DNA of 64,000 nucleotides from Sphingomonas aurantiaca (GCF_003050705.1 NZ_QAOG01000006.1:1-64000); one strand, 5' to 3'; numbered from the stretch's first letter, positions 54,886 to 64,000 are shown. Notes: generated by a model not told the origin, from the sequence alone. Numbers and translations are program-made.

Positions 54886-55764
54886 TTAGACGCGGCGGCG
54901 CGTTGCTGCGCTTGCCCCGAAGGCCGCAGCGGCGGCGCCGATGATCAGCGCGATCACGAGCGTGAACGACGTACCGGCAGCGGCACCAGCGGCCTTGTCG
55001 GTGGCGGTCTTCGCGGTGGCCACGGCGTTGTTCTTCGTCTGGACGAAGCGAGCCTTGGCGCGCGTTACCTGGGCCTGTGCTTCCGGACGGCTGATCTGGC
55101 GCTGTGCGGCGACGATGTCGACGATGCGGCTCTCAGCCTGTGCGCCGTCCTGGCCGCCCTTGGCGAGCGCGGGCAGTTCCTGCGCGATTTCCTTCTGCGC
55201 CTGCTCGGGCGTCATCTGCGCCGGATTGGACGGTGCGGTCGCCAGATACTGGGCAGCCTCGTCGCGCACGTTGGTCACGTCGACACCGGCGACGTCGGCA
55301 ACCTTGGGAGCTGCGGCACCGATGCCGGTCCCTGCGGCGGATGCGACCGAACCAACGGTACGGAAGGCGCCGCCGATGATGCCGCCGACCGCCGAGGTCA
55401 GAAGATAGAGCGTCAGGATCAGCGTCACGCCCCAGACGACGAGCCCGTGGACAAGGCCGTCGAAGCGGTCATGCACGCCCGCCACGCGCGCAGCCGCATA
55501 GCCGCCGGCGCCGAGTGCGATGACCGTGGTGATCAGCCAGTAGATGCCTGCGCCGATACCGAAGCCGGTTGCGCCGGGCGTGGTGCCCTCGACCGGGTCG
55601 ACGAGGCTGAGGCCGATGCCGGTGCCCAGGATGCCAAGCACGAGCTGGACGGCGATCGCGATCACGACGCCGGCAAAGATCGCGCCCCACGAGACGCGGG
55701 TGACGGTCTTTGCAAAGCGCGCGTCGTCAGCCGGCACGTAGCCGGGGGTTACGTTGGTGGTCAT
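54886..55764 (-). CDS. multi-pass membrane protein, 'PhnA-like' type
   Basis: 292 residues. After the short tail 'MTTNVTPGYVPADD', 'VSWGAIFAGVVIAIAVQLVL', a Gly-rich second helix and three more helices ('LVVWGVTLILTLYLLT', 'GIIGGAFRTVG'…) form the N-terminal membrane part. A ~100-residue Ala/Gln/Lys hydrophilic region follows, then a final helix ending in RRRV. Such proteins are often annotated PhnA-like but are not PhnA; function is unknown. ATG at 55764 has AGGAGG. Last gene of the stress operon. Confidence 0.8.
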   Translation of the reverse strand: MTTNVTPGYVPADDARFAKTVTRVSWGAIFAGVVIAIAVQLVLGILGTGIGLSLVDPVEGTTPGATGFGIGAGIYWLITTVIALGAGGYAAARVAGVHDRFDGLVHGLVVWGVTLILTLYLLTSAVGGIIGGAFRTVGSVASAAGTGIGAAAPKVADVAGVDVTNVRDEAAQYLATAPSNPAQMTPEQAQKEIAQELPALAKGGQDGAQAESRIVDIVAAQRQISRPEAQAQVTRAKARFVQTKNNAVATAKTATDKAAGAAAGTSFTLVIALIIGAAAAAFGASAATRRRV

Positions 55765-55801
55765 AGTTCCTCCTGTTGGTACGGTAGGTAGTCGAACGGC
55801 G

Positions 55802-56026
55802 TCAGTCTGCGCCGTCCTTGCGCCCGACATCGTCCGCGGCCGGACCCGGTTCCGGGGCGCGTGCGGGGTCGGAATTCGTGTTGGCGGCGGCGGCGGAGTC
55901 GCGCGCGCCGGCCTTGCTCTCGCTCGCGCCACGCTGCTCGACGAGCACGTCGCCGATCAGCTTGCCGATCGCTTCCTGCACGGAGCCCTTCGCTTCGCGG
56001 ACGCGGCCGTCGGTCTTGCGGGTCAT
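55802..56026 (-). CDS. CsbD-family stress protein
   Basis: 74 residues. The N-terminal half 'GRVREAKGSVQEAIGKLIGD' fits the CsbD-like repeat; the rest is Ala/Asp/Pro-rich and disordered. CsbD proteins accumulate under general stress; their molecular role is unknown. The ATG overlaps the stop of the PAS-LuxR gene (ATGA), so translation is coupled. Confidence 0.78.
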   Translation of the reverse strand: MTRKTDGRVREAKGSVQEAIGKLIGDVLVEQRGASESKAGARDSAAAANTNSDPARAPEPGPAADDVGRKDGAD

Positions 56027-57495
56027 GCGGCGATCTCCCTGTTCGGCGTGCCGATGACGACCGAGTCGCCATCGAAGCCGCGCGCGCGCGCCCATGCCGC
56101 GGCGGCGTTGCGACGATTGACGCCGATCTTCGAATAGATCCGCGCGACATGGTTGCGCACCGTGTTGGCGGATACGTCTAGCGTGCGCGCGATCGACTTG
56201 TCGTCGAGACCGCGGCAGATCAGCGCGAGCACTTCGCGTTCGCGTTGGGTGAGTTCGCCGAGCCCGACGCCGGTCGGTTCGGACTGTGGCGTGCGGATCC
56301 GCGCGAGCTTTTCCATGATCGACCGGCTGAGCCAGCTCGTGTCCTGCATCACCGCCTCGATCGCGTTGACGAGCTCGCGCTCGGACGTCTTGCGCGTCGT
56401 AATGTCGCGCATCGCCCAAAGGACGCAGGCATCGTTGCCGAGCGTGATCGGTTCGGTCGACACGATGCAGTCGAGCACGCCCCCGTCCTTCAGCCTGATC
56501 CTGACCTCGCGGTCGCGGATCGGGTGGCCGGCCTCGATCTCGCCCTCGAGATCGTGACGCAGGGCGGCAGTCTCCCACAGGTCGATGTCGCCCAGTGGCC
56601 GGTCGGTGATCTCCGCCGCGGCATAGCCGGTGAGATCGGTGAACGCCTCGTTGACGTCGCACAGGCGATGGCCGTCTAGCGTGCCGATCGCGAGTGCGAC
56701 GGGCGCCAGCGAGAAGGTGCGCATGAAGCGTTCCTCGCTATGTCGCAGCGCGGTCTCGGCCTTGCGACGCGGTTCGAGGTCGGCAAAGGTGAACAACATG
56801 CACGGCTGCTCGCCCATGTCGATCGGCTGGCCAGCAAGGATGACGAGCTTGGTCGTGCCGTCGGGCAGCGCGAGCTCGGCCTCCATCTGCGGGATCGTCT
56901 TACCCTCTGCGAGGCGATCCTTGGCGAGCTTGCGCTGTTCCGCGTGGTCGAGCACGTCGATATCGTACAGCGTTCGTGCAAGGACCGCGTCGCGATCGTG
57001 GCCGGTCATGTCGACGAAGCCCTGGTTGACCTTCACGAAGCGCAAGTCGCACAGGCGGCAGATGACGGCGGGCGCGGGGTTGGCGTTGAACGATTGTTCG
57101 AACCGGTCCTCGGCCTCGAACTGCGCGGAGACGTCCTGGATGATCATCACCAGGCATTCGGGTTCGTCCTTGTCGTCGGTGAGGACGAGGCTGCGGACCT
57201 GGTGGACCCAGCGCGGCTGGTCCTCGCCCTTGACCGCGACCTCGACAACAACCTCGGAGAAGGCCTCGCCGGTCATGACTCGCTCGATCGGATAATCGGC
57301 GGAGTCGAGCCGGTGGTTGTTGCGGTAGCGCAACTGGAACCGGTCGCGATACTCGTCGACCGTCTCGCCGAGATCCTCGATCGAGACGACGCCGTGCATC
57401 CCCAGGGCGGCCTTGTTCGCCCACAGGATGCTCTGATCGGGGTCGATCAGGATGACGCCTTCATCGAGCCCGGCGATGATCTGACGCAGGTGCAT
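56023..57495 (-). CDS. PAS-domain LuxR-type regulator
   Basis: 490 residues from ATG at 57495. Three PAS domains (~1-125, ~128-240, ~250-370) are followed by a LuxR helix-turn-helix ('LTQREREVLALICRGLDDKS' … 'NTVRNHVARIYSKIGV'). There is no kinase or receiver, so sensing and DNA binding are in one protein, acting in the cytoplasm. A TTG at 57543, just after the upstream stop, would add 16 plausible residues. Placed between two CsbD-type genes, it may control this operon and a wider stress response. Confidence 0.85.
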   Translation of the reverse strand: MHLRQIIAGLDEGVILIDPDQSILWANKAALGMHGVVSIEDLGETVDEYRDRFQLRYRNNHRLDSADYPIERVMTGEAFSEVVVEVAVKGEDQPRWVHQVRSLVLTDDKDEPECLVMIIQDVSAQFEAEDRFEQSFNANPAPAVICRLCDLRFVKVNQGFVDMTGHDRDAVLARTLYDIDVLDHAEQRKLAKDRLAEGKTIPQMEAELALPDGTTKLVILAGQPIDMGEQPCMLFTFADLEPRRKAETALRHSEERFMRTFSLAPVALAIGTLDGHRLCDVNEAFTDLTGYAAAEITDRPLGDIDLWETAALRHDLEGEIEAGHPIRDREVRIRLKDGGVLDCIVSTEPITLGNDACVLWAMRDITTRKTSERELVNAIEAVMQDTSWLSRSIMEKLARIRTPQSEPTGVGLGELTQREREVLALICRGLDDKSIARTLDVSANTVRNHVARIYSKIGVNRRNAAAAWARARGFDGDSVVIGTPNREIAA

Positions 57496-57547
57496 CAGAT
57501 CAGCCGAGTCCCGTAGCGATTTCAGGGCGGTCCGCGTCGCCAAGGGA

Positions 57548-57913
57548 TTAGTCGCGCGACCCGTGGACGAGCCAGGCCAGGCCGTAGCCGATCGCGGCGG
57601 CACCGAGTGCCCAGAGCAGAGGGGCATCCTTGGCGGAGTCCTGCGCGGTCTTCGCGCCGCGGCGTGCTGCGTCGGCGGTACGCTCGGCGACGTCACGTGC
57701 GTCCTGGCTGACCTTGTCGGCGAGTTCGGGGGCGCCGTCGACAAGATCCTCGACCGCCGACTTGGCGCGACCATAGAGGTTCTGCGCGCCGCCTGCGACC
57801 TGATCGACGACGCCATCGACCTGCCAGTCGCGGCTACCGACGACATCGCCCGCGCCCTTTTCGATCTTGCCGCCGACGTAGCGTGCGCCGCCCTGGAATT
57901 CGTCCTTGTTCAT
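57548..57913 (-). CDS. CsbD-like protein with C-terminal membrane helix
   Basis: 121 residues. 'KDEFQGGARYVGGKIEKGAG' and 'DWQVDGVVDQVAGGAQNLYG' match CsbD-like sequence (which binds no known ligand). An amphipathic, Ala/Lys/Asp-rich middle precedes a C-terminal helix ('PLLWALGAAAIGYGLAWLVHG'). ATG at 57913 has AAGG eight bases upstream; GTG at 57922 would add three residues. First gene of the operon, so its upstream region should bear a stress promoter, but I did not find a clear GGAAC-N16-CGTT pair. Confidence 0.78.
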   Translation of the reverse strand: MNKDEFQGGARYVGGKIEKGAGDVVGSRDWQVDGVVDQVAGGAQNLYGRAKSAVEDLVDGAPELADKVSQDARDVAERTADAARRGAKTAQDSAKDAPLLWALGAAAIGYGLAWLVHGSRD

Positions 57914-58077
57914 CGTCGTCACCTTCGCTGGAGTTCTCGCATCGGAGAGCGGTTGAGGGTTGGTAGGCCCGTCAGAACGCCCGCATGCCTATGTCCGATC
58001 TGGACGCATAAACCCCATCAAGGCTGCTAGGTTCCTGGTATTTAAAACGAAATTCCTGAGCGGAATGTACCAGAACG

Positions 58078-58248
58078 CTACTGTGCGCGCGTATGGTACA
58101 TTCTGGCGAAGCGCAGATGCAGCGTCCTGGTGCTCGCATCGATGGCCACCTCGGCGCGATCCTCGTGCCAGCGTGCGCGGGTCGCGAAATAGCGCTTGTC
58201 CTCGTCCCGCTCGGAAGCCTGTGGCCAGGCCGTTTCTGCGTTCGTCAT
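58078..58248 (-). CDS. small charged protein, unknown function
   Basis: 56 residues: MTNAETAWPQASERDEDKRY…, containing 'TRARWHEDRAEVAIDASTRT' and ending 'RMYHTRAQ'. ATG at 58248 follows GAGGGCG. The codon pattern and balanced charge make it credible. No family is recognised. Confidence 0.5.
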   Translation of the reverse strand: MTNAETAWPQASERDEDKRYFATRARWHEDRAEVAIDASTRTLHLRFARMYHTRAQ

Positions 58249-58380
58249 GCATCGCCCTCTGGTTAATGGCGCTGTGCATAAGACGGACGCGGGGGGCGCG
58301 CGTGATCGAGAAAGACCAGCTGGCGCGGTAGAATCTGCAGCGGCGGGGTGGGGCGAGCAGCGGCGGGGTGCGGCGATTGG

Positions 58381-58454
58381 CGCGCCCGGAGGGGTTCGAA
58401 CCCCCGACCGAGGAGGTAGAAGCTCCTTGCTCTATCCAGCTGAGCTACGGGCGC
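58381..58454 (-). tRNA. tRNA-Arg (anticodon TCT)
   Basis: Minus strand: acceptor GCGCCCG/CGGGCGC, D arm GCTCAGCTGGATAGAGC, anticodon stem AGGAG/CTCCT with loop CTTCTAC (anticodon TCT), T arm GGGGTTCGAACCCC. Discriminator is G. CCA is not encoded. Confidence 0.95.
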
Positions 58455-58514
58455 GCGCTGCGGCGAGGACTAGCGCGGATTGTGCGGGCTTGGAACCTCG
58501 ATCATAACGCGCGG

Positions 58515-59270
58515 ATGAAAATCGGAACGGATCAGCGGCAGGGGCTCGAACCGGTCACCGCGAGTGCGGTGCGCGCAGAGCAGTTTCGCTATTTCGACTT
58601 CGTGATGGCGGCGTTCGTCACGATCCTGTTGCTGTCGAACGTGATCGGCGCGGGCAAGCGCGCGGTGATCGACCTGCCGTTCATCGGCGTCTGGCCGTTC
58701 GGTGCGGGGATCCTGTTCTTTCCGGTCAGCTATGTGATCGGTGACATCCTGACCGAGGTTTACGGCTATGCGCGCGCGCGACGCTGCATCTGGGCGGGGT
58801 TCGGCGCGATGCTGTTCATGGTGTTCATGTCCGCGGTCGTCGTTGCGTTGCCGCCCGACCAGGGCTGGACGGGCCAAGCGGCATACGAGTCCGTGTTCGG
58901 GCAGGTGCCGCGGATCGTGCTCGCGTCGATTTGCGCGTTCTGGGTTGGGGAGTTCGCCAACAGCTTCGTGCTGGCGCGGATGAAAGTCTGGACCAAGGGC
59001 CGCATGCTGTGGACGCGAACGATCGGCAGCACGGTGGTGGGGCAGGCGTTCGACAGCCTGATCTTCTATCCGCTCGCCTTTTACGGCGCGCCCGACTGGC
59101 CGGTCGAGGCGATGCTGATGGTGATGGTCAGCCAGTTCCTGCTGAAGGTGTCGTGGGAGGTGCTGCTGACGCCGCTGACCTATCTGGTCGTGGGGTGGCT
59201 CAAGCGCGCCGAGGGCGTCGACGTGTATGACGAGGGGACGGACTTCTCGCCGTTCCGGACGCGGGTTTGA
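58515..59270 (+). CDS. yhhQ: queuosine precursor transporter (VUT family)
   Basis: 251 residues, about six helices. The VUT/YhhQ family imports 7-cyano-7-deazaguanine for queuosine synthesis. Visible are 'NVIGAGKRAVID', 'FFPVSYVIGDILTEVYGYAR', 'ICAFWVGEFANSFVLARMK' and 'GSTVVGQAFDSLIFYPLAF'. Start ATG 58515. It sits just after tRNA-Arg, in the opposite direction. The functional assignment rests on the family alone. Confidence 0.88.
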   Translation: MKIGTDQRQGLEPVTASAVRAEQFRYFDFVMAAFVTILLLSNVIGAGKRAVIDLPFIGVWPFGAGILFFPVSYVIGDILTEVYGYARARRCIWAGFGAMLFMVFMSAVVVALPPDQGWTGQAAYESVFGQVPRIVLASICAFWVGEFANSFVLARMKVWTKGRMLWTRTIGSTVVGQAFDSLIFYPLAFYGAPDWPVEAMLMVMVSQFLLKVSWEVLLTPLTYLVVGWLKRAEGVDVYDEGTDFSPFRTRV

Positions 59271-59274
59271 GCCC

Positions 59275-59360
59275 CCGTCATCCCAGCGAAAGGCGGGGAT
59301 CCAGAGCCAAAGACGAGCGCGGTCTCGGCTCTGGATCCTGGATCGAGCCCAGGATGACGG
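59275..59360. repeat. long interrupted palindrome between convergent genes
   Basis: CCGTCATCC (59275-59283) and GGATGACGG (59352-59360) flank a second pair, GGATCCAGAGCC (59297-59308) and GGCTCTGGATCC (59327-59338). The whole can fold as one cruciform. The words resemble the REP-type palindromes common in sphingomonad intergenic regions. It could also end transcription of both neighbours. Confidence 0.8.
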
Positions 59361-59361
59361 T

Positions 59362-60030
59362 TTAGGCGCTGACGGCTTCCATCAGGCCTTCGAACAGGCG
59401 GCGACCATCGGTGCCGCCGTGCGCGGCTTCGATGCGGCGTTCGGGATGCGGCATCATGCCGAGTACGTTGCCCTTGTCGTTGAGCAGGCCGGCGATGTTG
59501 CGCGCGGAACCGTTGACGCTCTCGGCATAGCGGAACGCGACGCGGCCTTCGCCTTCGAGGCGGTCGAGCGTCTCGGTGTCGGCGAAATAATTGCCGTCGT
59601 GATGCGCGACCGGGAAGGACACGCGTTCGCCCGCCTTGTAGCCCGAGGTGAAGGTCGAGCTCGATGTCTCGACGGTCAGCGCGACGTCGCGGCAGACGAA
59701 GTTGAGACCCTCGTTGCGCATCAGCGCGCCGGGGAGGAGCCCCGCTTCGGTCAGCACCTGGAAGCCGTTGCAAATGCCGAGCACGGGCAAGCCCTTGCCC
59801 GCCTGTTCGACGACCGCGCGCATGATCGGCGAGCGTGCGGCGATCGCGCCCGAGCGCAGGTAATCGCCATAGGAGAAGCCCCCGGGCACCGCGACCAGCC
59901 CGACATCCGCGGGCAGATCCGCGTCGCCGTGCCAGACCATGCGCGGCTTGACGCCGGTCACCGCCTCCAGCGCGACGGCGATGTCGCGGTCGCAGTTGGA
60001 GCCGGGGAACACGATGACCGCAGTCTTCAT
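59362..60030 (-). CDS. purQ: phosphoribosylformylglycinamidine synthase, glutaminase subunit PurQ
   Basis: 222 residues. It supplies ammonia for the fourth step of purine synthesis. Catalytic Cys is in '[11 protein letters not shown]'; His and Glu are in 'MMPHPERR'. '[18 protein letters not shown]' is diagnostic. It works with PurS and PurL; PurS lies 13 bases upstream in the same operon, purL is not in the window. Confidence 0.96.
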   Translation of the reverse strand: MKTAVIVFPGSNCDRDIAVALEAVTGVKPRMVWHGDADLPADVGLVAVPGGFSYGDYLRSGAIAARSPIMRAVVEQAGKGLPVLGICNGFQVLTEAGLLPGALMRNEGLNFVCRDVALTVETSSSTFTSGYKAGERVSFPVAHHDGNYFADTETLDRLEGEGRVAFRYAESVNGSARNIAGLLNDKGNVLGMMPHPERRIEAAHGGTDGRRLFEGLMEAVSA

Positions 60031-60043
60031 GACAATACCACCT

Positions 60044-60274
60044 TCATGCCTTTTCGACCCGGTAATTCTCGATCACCGTGTTGGCGAGGAGCTTGCGGCA
60101 CATGCCGTCGATCGTCGCGTCGTCGGTATCGTCGGCGACCTCGAGCTCGATCAGCTTGCCCTGGCGGACGTCCCGCACGCCGTCGAAGCCGAGGCTGCCG
60201 AGTGCATGATGGATGGCGCGGCCCTGCGGGTCGAGCACGCCGGGCTTGAGTGTCACGAAAACCTTCAGTTTCAT
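60044..60274 (-). CDS. purS: phosphoribosylformylglycinamidine synthase subunit PurS
   Basis: 76 residues, normal length. '[20 protein letters not shown]' and '[12 protein letters not shown]' identify PurS, the bridge between PurQ and PurL. It begins one base after the purC stop. Confidence 0.95.
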   Translation of the reverse strand: MKLKVFVTLKPGVLDPQGRAIHHALGSLGFDGVRDVRQGKLIELEVADDTDDATIDGMCRKLLANTVIENYRVEKA

Positions 60275-61054
60275 TTACTTGCCCCGGTTCTTGCGATGCT
60301 TTTCGAGATCGAGGACCGAATTGTCGCCACCTTCGGGCAACAGGCCAAGACGGCGTGCAACCTCCTGATAGGCCTCGACTTCGCCGCCGAGATCGCGACG
60401 GAAGCGGTCCTTGTCCATCTTCTCGTTGGTTTCCATGTCCCACAGACGGCAGCCATCGGGGCTGATCTCGTCGGCGAGGATGATGCGGCCAAAGTCGTTG
60501 TCGAAGATGCGGCCGAATTCGAGCTTGAAGTCGACGAGGCGGATGCCGACGCCGGCGAACAGCCCGCACAGGAAATCGTTCACGCGGATCGCGAGGTCGG
60601 CGATGTCGTGCATCTCCTCCTGGCTCGCCCAGCCGAACGCGGCGATGTGTTCGTCGGAGATCATCGGATCGCCGAGCGCATCGTCCTTGTAGTAATATTC
60701 GATGATCGTGCGGGGCAGCTTGGTGCCCTCCTCGATCCCGAGACGCGTCGAGATCGAGCCCGCGGCGACGTTGCGCACGACGACTTCGATCGGGACGATC
60801 TCGACCTGGCGGATCAGCTGCTCGCGCATGTTGAGCCGGCGGATGAAGTGCGTCGGCACGCCGATATGGTCGAGTAGCGTGAAGATGTGCTCGGAAATCC
60901 GGTTGTTGAGCACGCCCTTGCCGTTGATCGTGCCCTTCTTCTGGGCATTGAACGCGGTCGCGTCATCCTTGAAATACTGGATCAGCGTGCCGGGCTCCGG
61001 ACCCTCGTAGAGGATCTTGGCCTTGCCTTCGTAGATCTGGCGGCGGCGAGCCAT
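60275..61054 (-). CDS. purC: SAICAR synthetase PurC
   Basis: 259 residues. It joins aspartate to CAIR, using ATP. Motifs are '[15 protein letters not shown]', '[14 protein letters not shown]', '[11 protein letters not shown]' and '[10 protein letters not shown]…[15 protein letters not shown]'. ATG at 61054 starts MARRRQ; a start at 61111 would add a poor tail. First of purC-purS-purQ. Confidence 0.96.
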   Translation of the reverse strand: MARRRQIYEGKAKILYEGPEPGTLIQYFKDDATAFNAQKKGTINGKGVLNNRISEHIFTLLDHIGVPTHFIRRLNMREQLIRQVEIVPIEVVVRNVAAGSISTRLGIEEGTKLPRTIIEYYYKDDALGDPMISDEHIAAFGWASQEEMHDIADLAIRVNDFLCGLFAGVGIRLVDFKLEFGRIFDNDFGRIILADEISPDGCRLWDMETNEKMDKDRFRRDLGGEVEAYQEVARRLGLLPEGGDNSVLDLEKHRKNRGK

Positions 61055-61298
61055 GCGCGGTCCCCTGAAAATCAAGCGGTGAAAATCGAGCGGCCCCAGC
61101 CTACGCGACATGCGTCGCGAAGCCGAGGCCGGAATAGGCCGCGCCTATAGGCGAAGGGTGCGGGGGGTGCAATCGGATCGGTGCGGTCCGTGAAACGCGC
61201 GCGCTACCCCGCGTGGTGCAGCGCCGGACAGGGCCGCACGTCGATGCGGTCGACGTCCGTGCTTTCCACCGTCCGGTCAAGGCGATAGGGGCCGGTGC

Positions 61299-62705
61299 AT
61301 GGAGCCACTCATCCGCGATCGCCAAGACGAGCAGACCCGCGCACGCCCGGATTGCCACCAGGCGATCTCGATCCTCGATCTGTTCACGATCGGGATCGGG
61401 CCGTCGAGTTCGCACACCGTGGGGCCGATGCGCGCGGCGTGGCTGTTCGCCGATCTGGTCGCGGACGAGAAGCCCGTGGCCGTGCGAGTCGATCTTTACG
61501 GGTCGCTCGCGCTGACCGGGCGGGGGCATGCGACCGACAGTGCGGTGATGCTGGGGCTCAGCGGTGCGCAGCCCGAGACGATCGATCCCGACCTGATCCC
61601 GGTCCGGCTGGCGGCGATCCGGTCGAGCGGACGGCTGATGCTCGCCGAGCGGGTCGAGATCGGCTTCGAGGAAAGCCAGCATCTGCTGTTCCACGCGCAG
61701 ACGTTCCTGCCGGGCCATCCCAATGCGGTGACCTTCACCGCTACGTTCGGCGACGGGCGCAGCGTCGAGCGGACCTATTTCTCGATCGGCGGCGGTGCGA
61801 TCGTCGAGGCGGGGTCGGGGCCGGTCAAGGCGAACATCCTGTTGCCGCGGCCCTTCTCGTCGGGCGCCGAGCTGCTCGCGACGGGCGACGCCACGGGGAT
61901 GACGATCGCCGAGATCGTCCGCGAGAACGAGATCGCCTGGCGGCCGGACAGCGAGACCGATGCGTTTCTCGATGCGGTGCGGAGCGCGATGTTCGCGTCG
62001 ATCGATCGCGGGTGTCGGCAGGGGGGCATATTGCCCGGCGGCCTCAAGGTGCCGCGTCGTGCGCGCGCGTTGTTCGAGGGGTTGCAGGCGCGCGACACCG
62101 CGGCGGATCCGTCCGCGGTGTTCGAATGGGTGAGCCTGTACGCGCTGGCGGTGAACGAGGAGAATGCCGCAGGCGGCCGCGTCGTGACCGCGCCGACCAA
62201 TGGCGCGGCGGGCGTGCTGCCCGCGGTGCTGCGCTTCTACGAGACGTTCACCAAGGATCCGACGCCAAAGGGCGCGCACGACTTCCTGCTGACCGCCGCG
62301 GCGATCGGGTTTCTCTACAAGAAGCGCGCGTCGATCTCCGCCGCCGAGATGGGCTGCCAGGGCGAGGTCGGCGTCGCGTGCTCGATGGCGGCGGGCGCGC
62401 TGGTCGCGGCGCTCGGCGGCACCAATGCGCAGATCGAGAACGCCGCCGAGATCGGCATGGAGCATAATCTCGGCCTCACCTGCGATCCGATCGGCGGGCT
62501 GGTCCAGATCCCGTGCATCGAGCGCAACACGATGGGCGCGATCAAGGCGATCAACGCGGCGTATCTGGCGCTGCGGGGGGACGGTCGCCATATCGTCAGC
62601 CTCGATGCGGTGATCGAGACGATGCGCCAGACCGGTGAGGACATGCGCTCGCAATATAAGGAGACGTCGCTTGGGGGCCTGGCCGTCAACGTCGTCGAAT
62701 GCTGA
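61299..62705 (+). CDS. sdaA: L-serine dehydratase (iron-sulfur type)
   Basis: 468 residues, single-chain form. It converts L-serine to pyruvate and ammonia using a [4Fe-4S] cluster. The beta domain holds '[13 protein letters not shown]'; the alpha domain has '[15 protein letters not shown]', 'TCDPIGG' and 'QIPCIERN', supplying cluster cysteines. Start ATG 61299. Ten bases separate its stop from the M3 peptidase start, so the two may be co-transcribed. Confidence 0.93.
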   Translation: MEPLIRDRQDEQTRARPDCHQAISILDLFTIGIGPSSSHTVGPMRAAWLFADLVADEKPVAVRVDLYGSLALTGRGHATDSAVMLGLSGAQPETIDPDLIPVRLAAIRSSGRLMLAERVEIGFEESQHLLFHAQTFLPGHPNAVTFTATFGDGRSVERTYFSIGGGAIVEAGSGPVKANILLPRPFSSGAELLATGDATGMTIAEIVRENEIAWRPDSETDAFLDAVRSAMFASIDRGCRQGGILPGGLKVPRRARALFEGLQARDTAADPSAVFEWVSLYALAVNEENAAGGRVVTAPTNGAAGVLPAVLRFYETFTKDPTPKGAHDFLLTAAAIGFLYKKRASISAAEMGCQGEVGVACSMAAGALVAALGGTNAQIENAAEIGMEHNLGLTCDPIGGLVQIPCIERNTMGAIKAINAAYLALRGDGRHIVSLDAVIETMRQTGEDMRSQYKETSLGGLAVNVVEC

Positions 62706-62715
62706 AGGATATCCG

Positions 62716-64000
62716 ATGACTGCCCCGACGAACCCGCTTCTCGATACGCTGTCGCTGCCCCGCTTCGCCGACCTCGCCCCCGCCCAGATCGCCCCCGCGC
62801 TCGACGAGGCGATCGCGCGGCACGAGGCGATGGTCGAGGCGCTGACGACCGCGCGGCCGACCGACTTCGCAGGCGCTTGGCTGCCCTATGAGCGCGCCAA
62901 TACCGAGATCGGCGCGATCTGGTCGGCGGTGTCGCACCTGCACGGCGTGGCGGACACGCCCGAACTGCGCGCGGCCTATGCGGAGGGGCAGAGGCGGCTC
63001 GTCGAGAACGACATGAAGGTGGGGCAGAACCGCGATCTGTACGAGGTGTTCGTCGCGCTCAGCGTCTCGCCCGCGTTCGCGACCCTGCCCGAGGCCGACC
63101 GGGTCGCGGTCGAGCATGCGATCCGCGATTTCACGCTGTCGGGCGTCGCGCTCGAACCCGAGGCACGCGACCGGTTCAGCGCGATTTCGGTCGAGCTGTC
63201 GGGCCTGTCGAACGAGTTCGGCAGCGCGGTGCTCGATGCGACCGACGCCTGGTCCGAGCTGGTGACCGACGAGGCCGATCTCGCCGGGATCTCCGACGCG
63301 GACAAGGCGATGTTCGCGGATGCCGCCAAGGCGAAGGGGCAGGCGGGCTGGCTGGTCACGCTGCAACAGCCGAGCGTCAACGCGGTGCTGACCTTTGCCG
63401 AGAACCGCGACCTGCGCGCGCGCATGTACCGCGCGTTCGCGACGCGTGCGTCGGACCAGGGGCCGAACGCGGGCGAGTTCGACAACAGCGGCCGGATCGC
63501 CCGCATTCTCGAGCTCCGGCATGAGGGTGCCAAACTGCTCGGGTTCGCCGATCCGGTCGCGTGGTCGCTCGAGACCAAGATGGCCCCCAACGGCGCCGAG
63601 GTGATCGCATTCCTGCGCGACCTCGCGCGGCGCGCCAAGCCCGCGGCGGAGCGCGATCTCGCCGAGCTCAAGACGTTCGCCGCCGAACATCTCGGCATCG
63701 CCGATTTCGAGCCTTGGGATGCAGGGTTCGTCTCGAACCGGCTGCGGCAGGATCGCTATGCGGTCGATGCGCAGGTGGTGAAGGCGTATTTCCCCGTCGA
63801 ACGCGTGATGGAGGGCTGGCAGACGCTGATGGAGCGGCTGTTCGGGATCAAGTTGGTCGAGCGCGACGACGTGTCGCTGTACCACGACGATGCGCGATTC
63901 TTCGACGTGGTGGACGAGAGCGGGGCGGTGTTCGCCGGGCTGTATCTCGATCTCCATGCGCGCACGGGCAAGCGCGGCGGCGCGTGGATGGCGCAGGCGC
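62716..64000 (+). CDS. M3-family oligopeptidase (partial, runs off the window)
   Basis: 428 codons are visible, MTAPTNPLLDTLSLPRFADL…, without a stop. It matches the N-terminal helical half of oligopeptidase A/dipeptidyl carboxypeptidase: 'NEFGSAVLDATDAW', 'LTFAENRDLRARMYRAFATR' and 'FFDVVDESGAVFAGLYLDLH'. The zinc site HExxH lies beyond the window. AAGGAT precedes the ATG. These cytoplasmic metallopeptidases degrade short peptides. Confidence 0.93.
   Translation, partial: MTAPTNPLLDTLSLPRFADLAPAQIAPALDEAIARHEAMVEALTTARPTDFAGAWLPYERANTEIGAIWSAVSHLHGVADTPELRAAYAEGQRRLVENDMKVGQNRDLYEVFVALSVSPAFATLPEADRVAVEHAIRDFTLSGVALEPEARDRFSAISVELSGLSNEFGSAVLDATDAWSELVTDEADLAGISDADKAMFADAAKAKGQAGWLVTLQQPSVNAVLTFAENRDLRARMYRAFATRASDQGPNAGEFDNSGRIARILELRHEGAKLLGFADPVAWSLETKMAPNGAEVIAFLRDLARRAKPAAERDLAELKTFAAEHLGIADFEPWDAGFVSNRLRQDRYAVDAQVVKAYFPVERVMEGWQTLMERLFGIKLVERDDVSLYHDDARFFDVVDESGAVFAGLYLDLHARTGKRGGAWMAQA

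Noticed and set aside
57914..58060. General-stress (GGAAC-N16-CGTT) promoter before the CsbD operon
   Set aside because: Partial words AACG and GTTCC exist but their spacing is far too large.
1..64000. CRISPR array, insertion sequence or prophage
   Set aside because: No regularly spaced repeats, transposase, integrase or phage structural protein was recognised on either strand.

Overview
The window looks like chromosomal DNA of a Sphingomonas-type alphaproteobacterium. It is GC-rich and carries a long TonB-dependent receptor of the Xanthomonas/Caulobacter type, class II DAHP synthase, CsbD and PAS-LuxR stress genes, many GTG/TTG starts and an M1-peptidase/ABC permease. This assignment is inferred from gene content, not from a marker gene. 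No insertion sequence, phage or CRISPR array was recognised.

Positions 1-16400 are an accessory, partly decaying stretch. Intact genes encode small membrane and lipoproteins, a haloperoxidase-type hydrolase, a serine hydrolase, a catalase-like/DJ-1/SDR operon with a strong terminator, an epoxide hydrolase fused to a second alpha/beta hydrolase, a DUF1993 protein and a YcbB-type L,D-transpeptidase. Among them lie broken genes: an FMN reductase with two stops, a metallophosphoesterase with an in-frame TGA, an AraC fragment, an SDR with an in-frame TAG, an aldo/keto reductase tail, and a degraded unknown gene beside tRNA-Glu. The catalase-like gene has a 2-bp frameshift.

Positions 16400-35000 hold tRNA-Glu, DAHP synthase, a D-2-hydroxyacid dehydrogenase and an ABC exporter whose permease carries an M1 aminopeptidase domain. 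Two paralogous hybrid histidine kinases follow, with an ABC1/UbiB kinase between them, then an alpha-ketoglutarate-semialdehyde-type dehydrogenase, a SirB1-like protein, MsrA and a GNAT protein.

Positions 35169-52643 are the centre of the window, a carbohydrate-utilisation locus. It has a FadR/GntR regulator, two GH29 alpha-L-fucosidases, an SGNH esterase, a GH31 alpha-xylosidase-like enzyme, GH42, GH2 and GH35-like/DUF5597 beta-galactosidase-type enzymes, and a TonB-dependent receptor. Nearly all products have export signals. Together they would strip fucose, galactose, xylose and acetyl groups, as expected for side chains of fucosylated, acetylated xyloglucan. No endo-glucanase lies in the window. 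Two operons run leftward, from 44638 (GH29-GH42) and from 40767 (GH31-esterase-GH29). The receptor, GH2 and GH35-like genes run rightward. Operator-like palindromes sit in both intergenic regions; one resembles the xyl-box and covers a -10 hexamer.

Positions 53008-64000 carry a malate:quinone oxidoreductase with a Tat-like leader, a four-gene stress operon (two CsbD-type proteins, a PAS-LuxR regulator, a membrane protein), tRNA-Arg, a queuosine-precursor transporter, purC-purS-purQ, L-serine dehydratase and the start of an M3 oligopeptidase.
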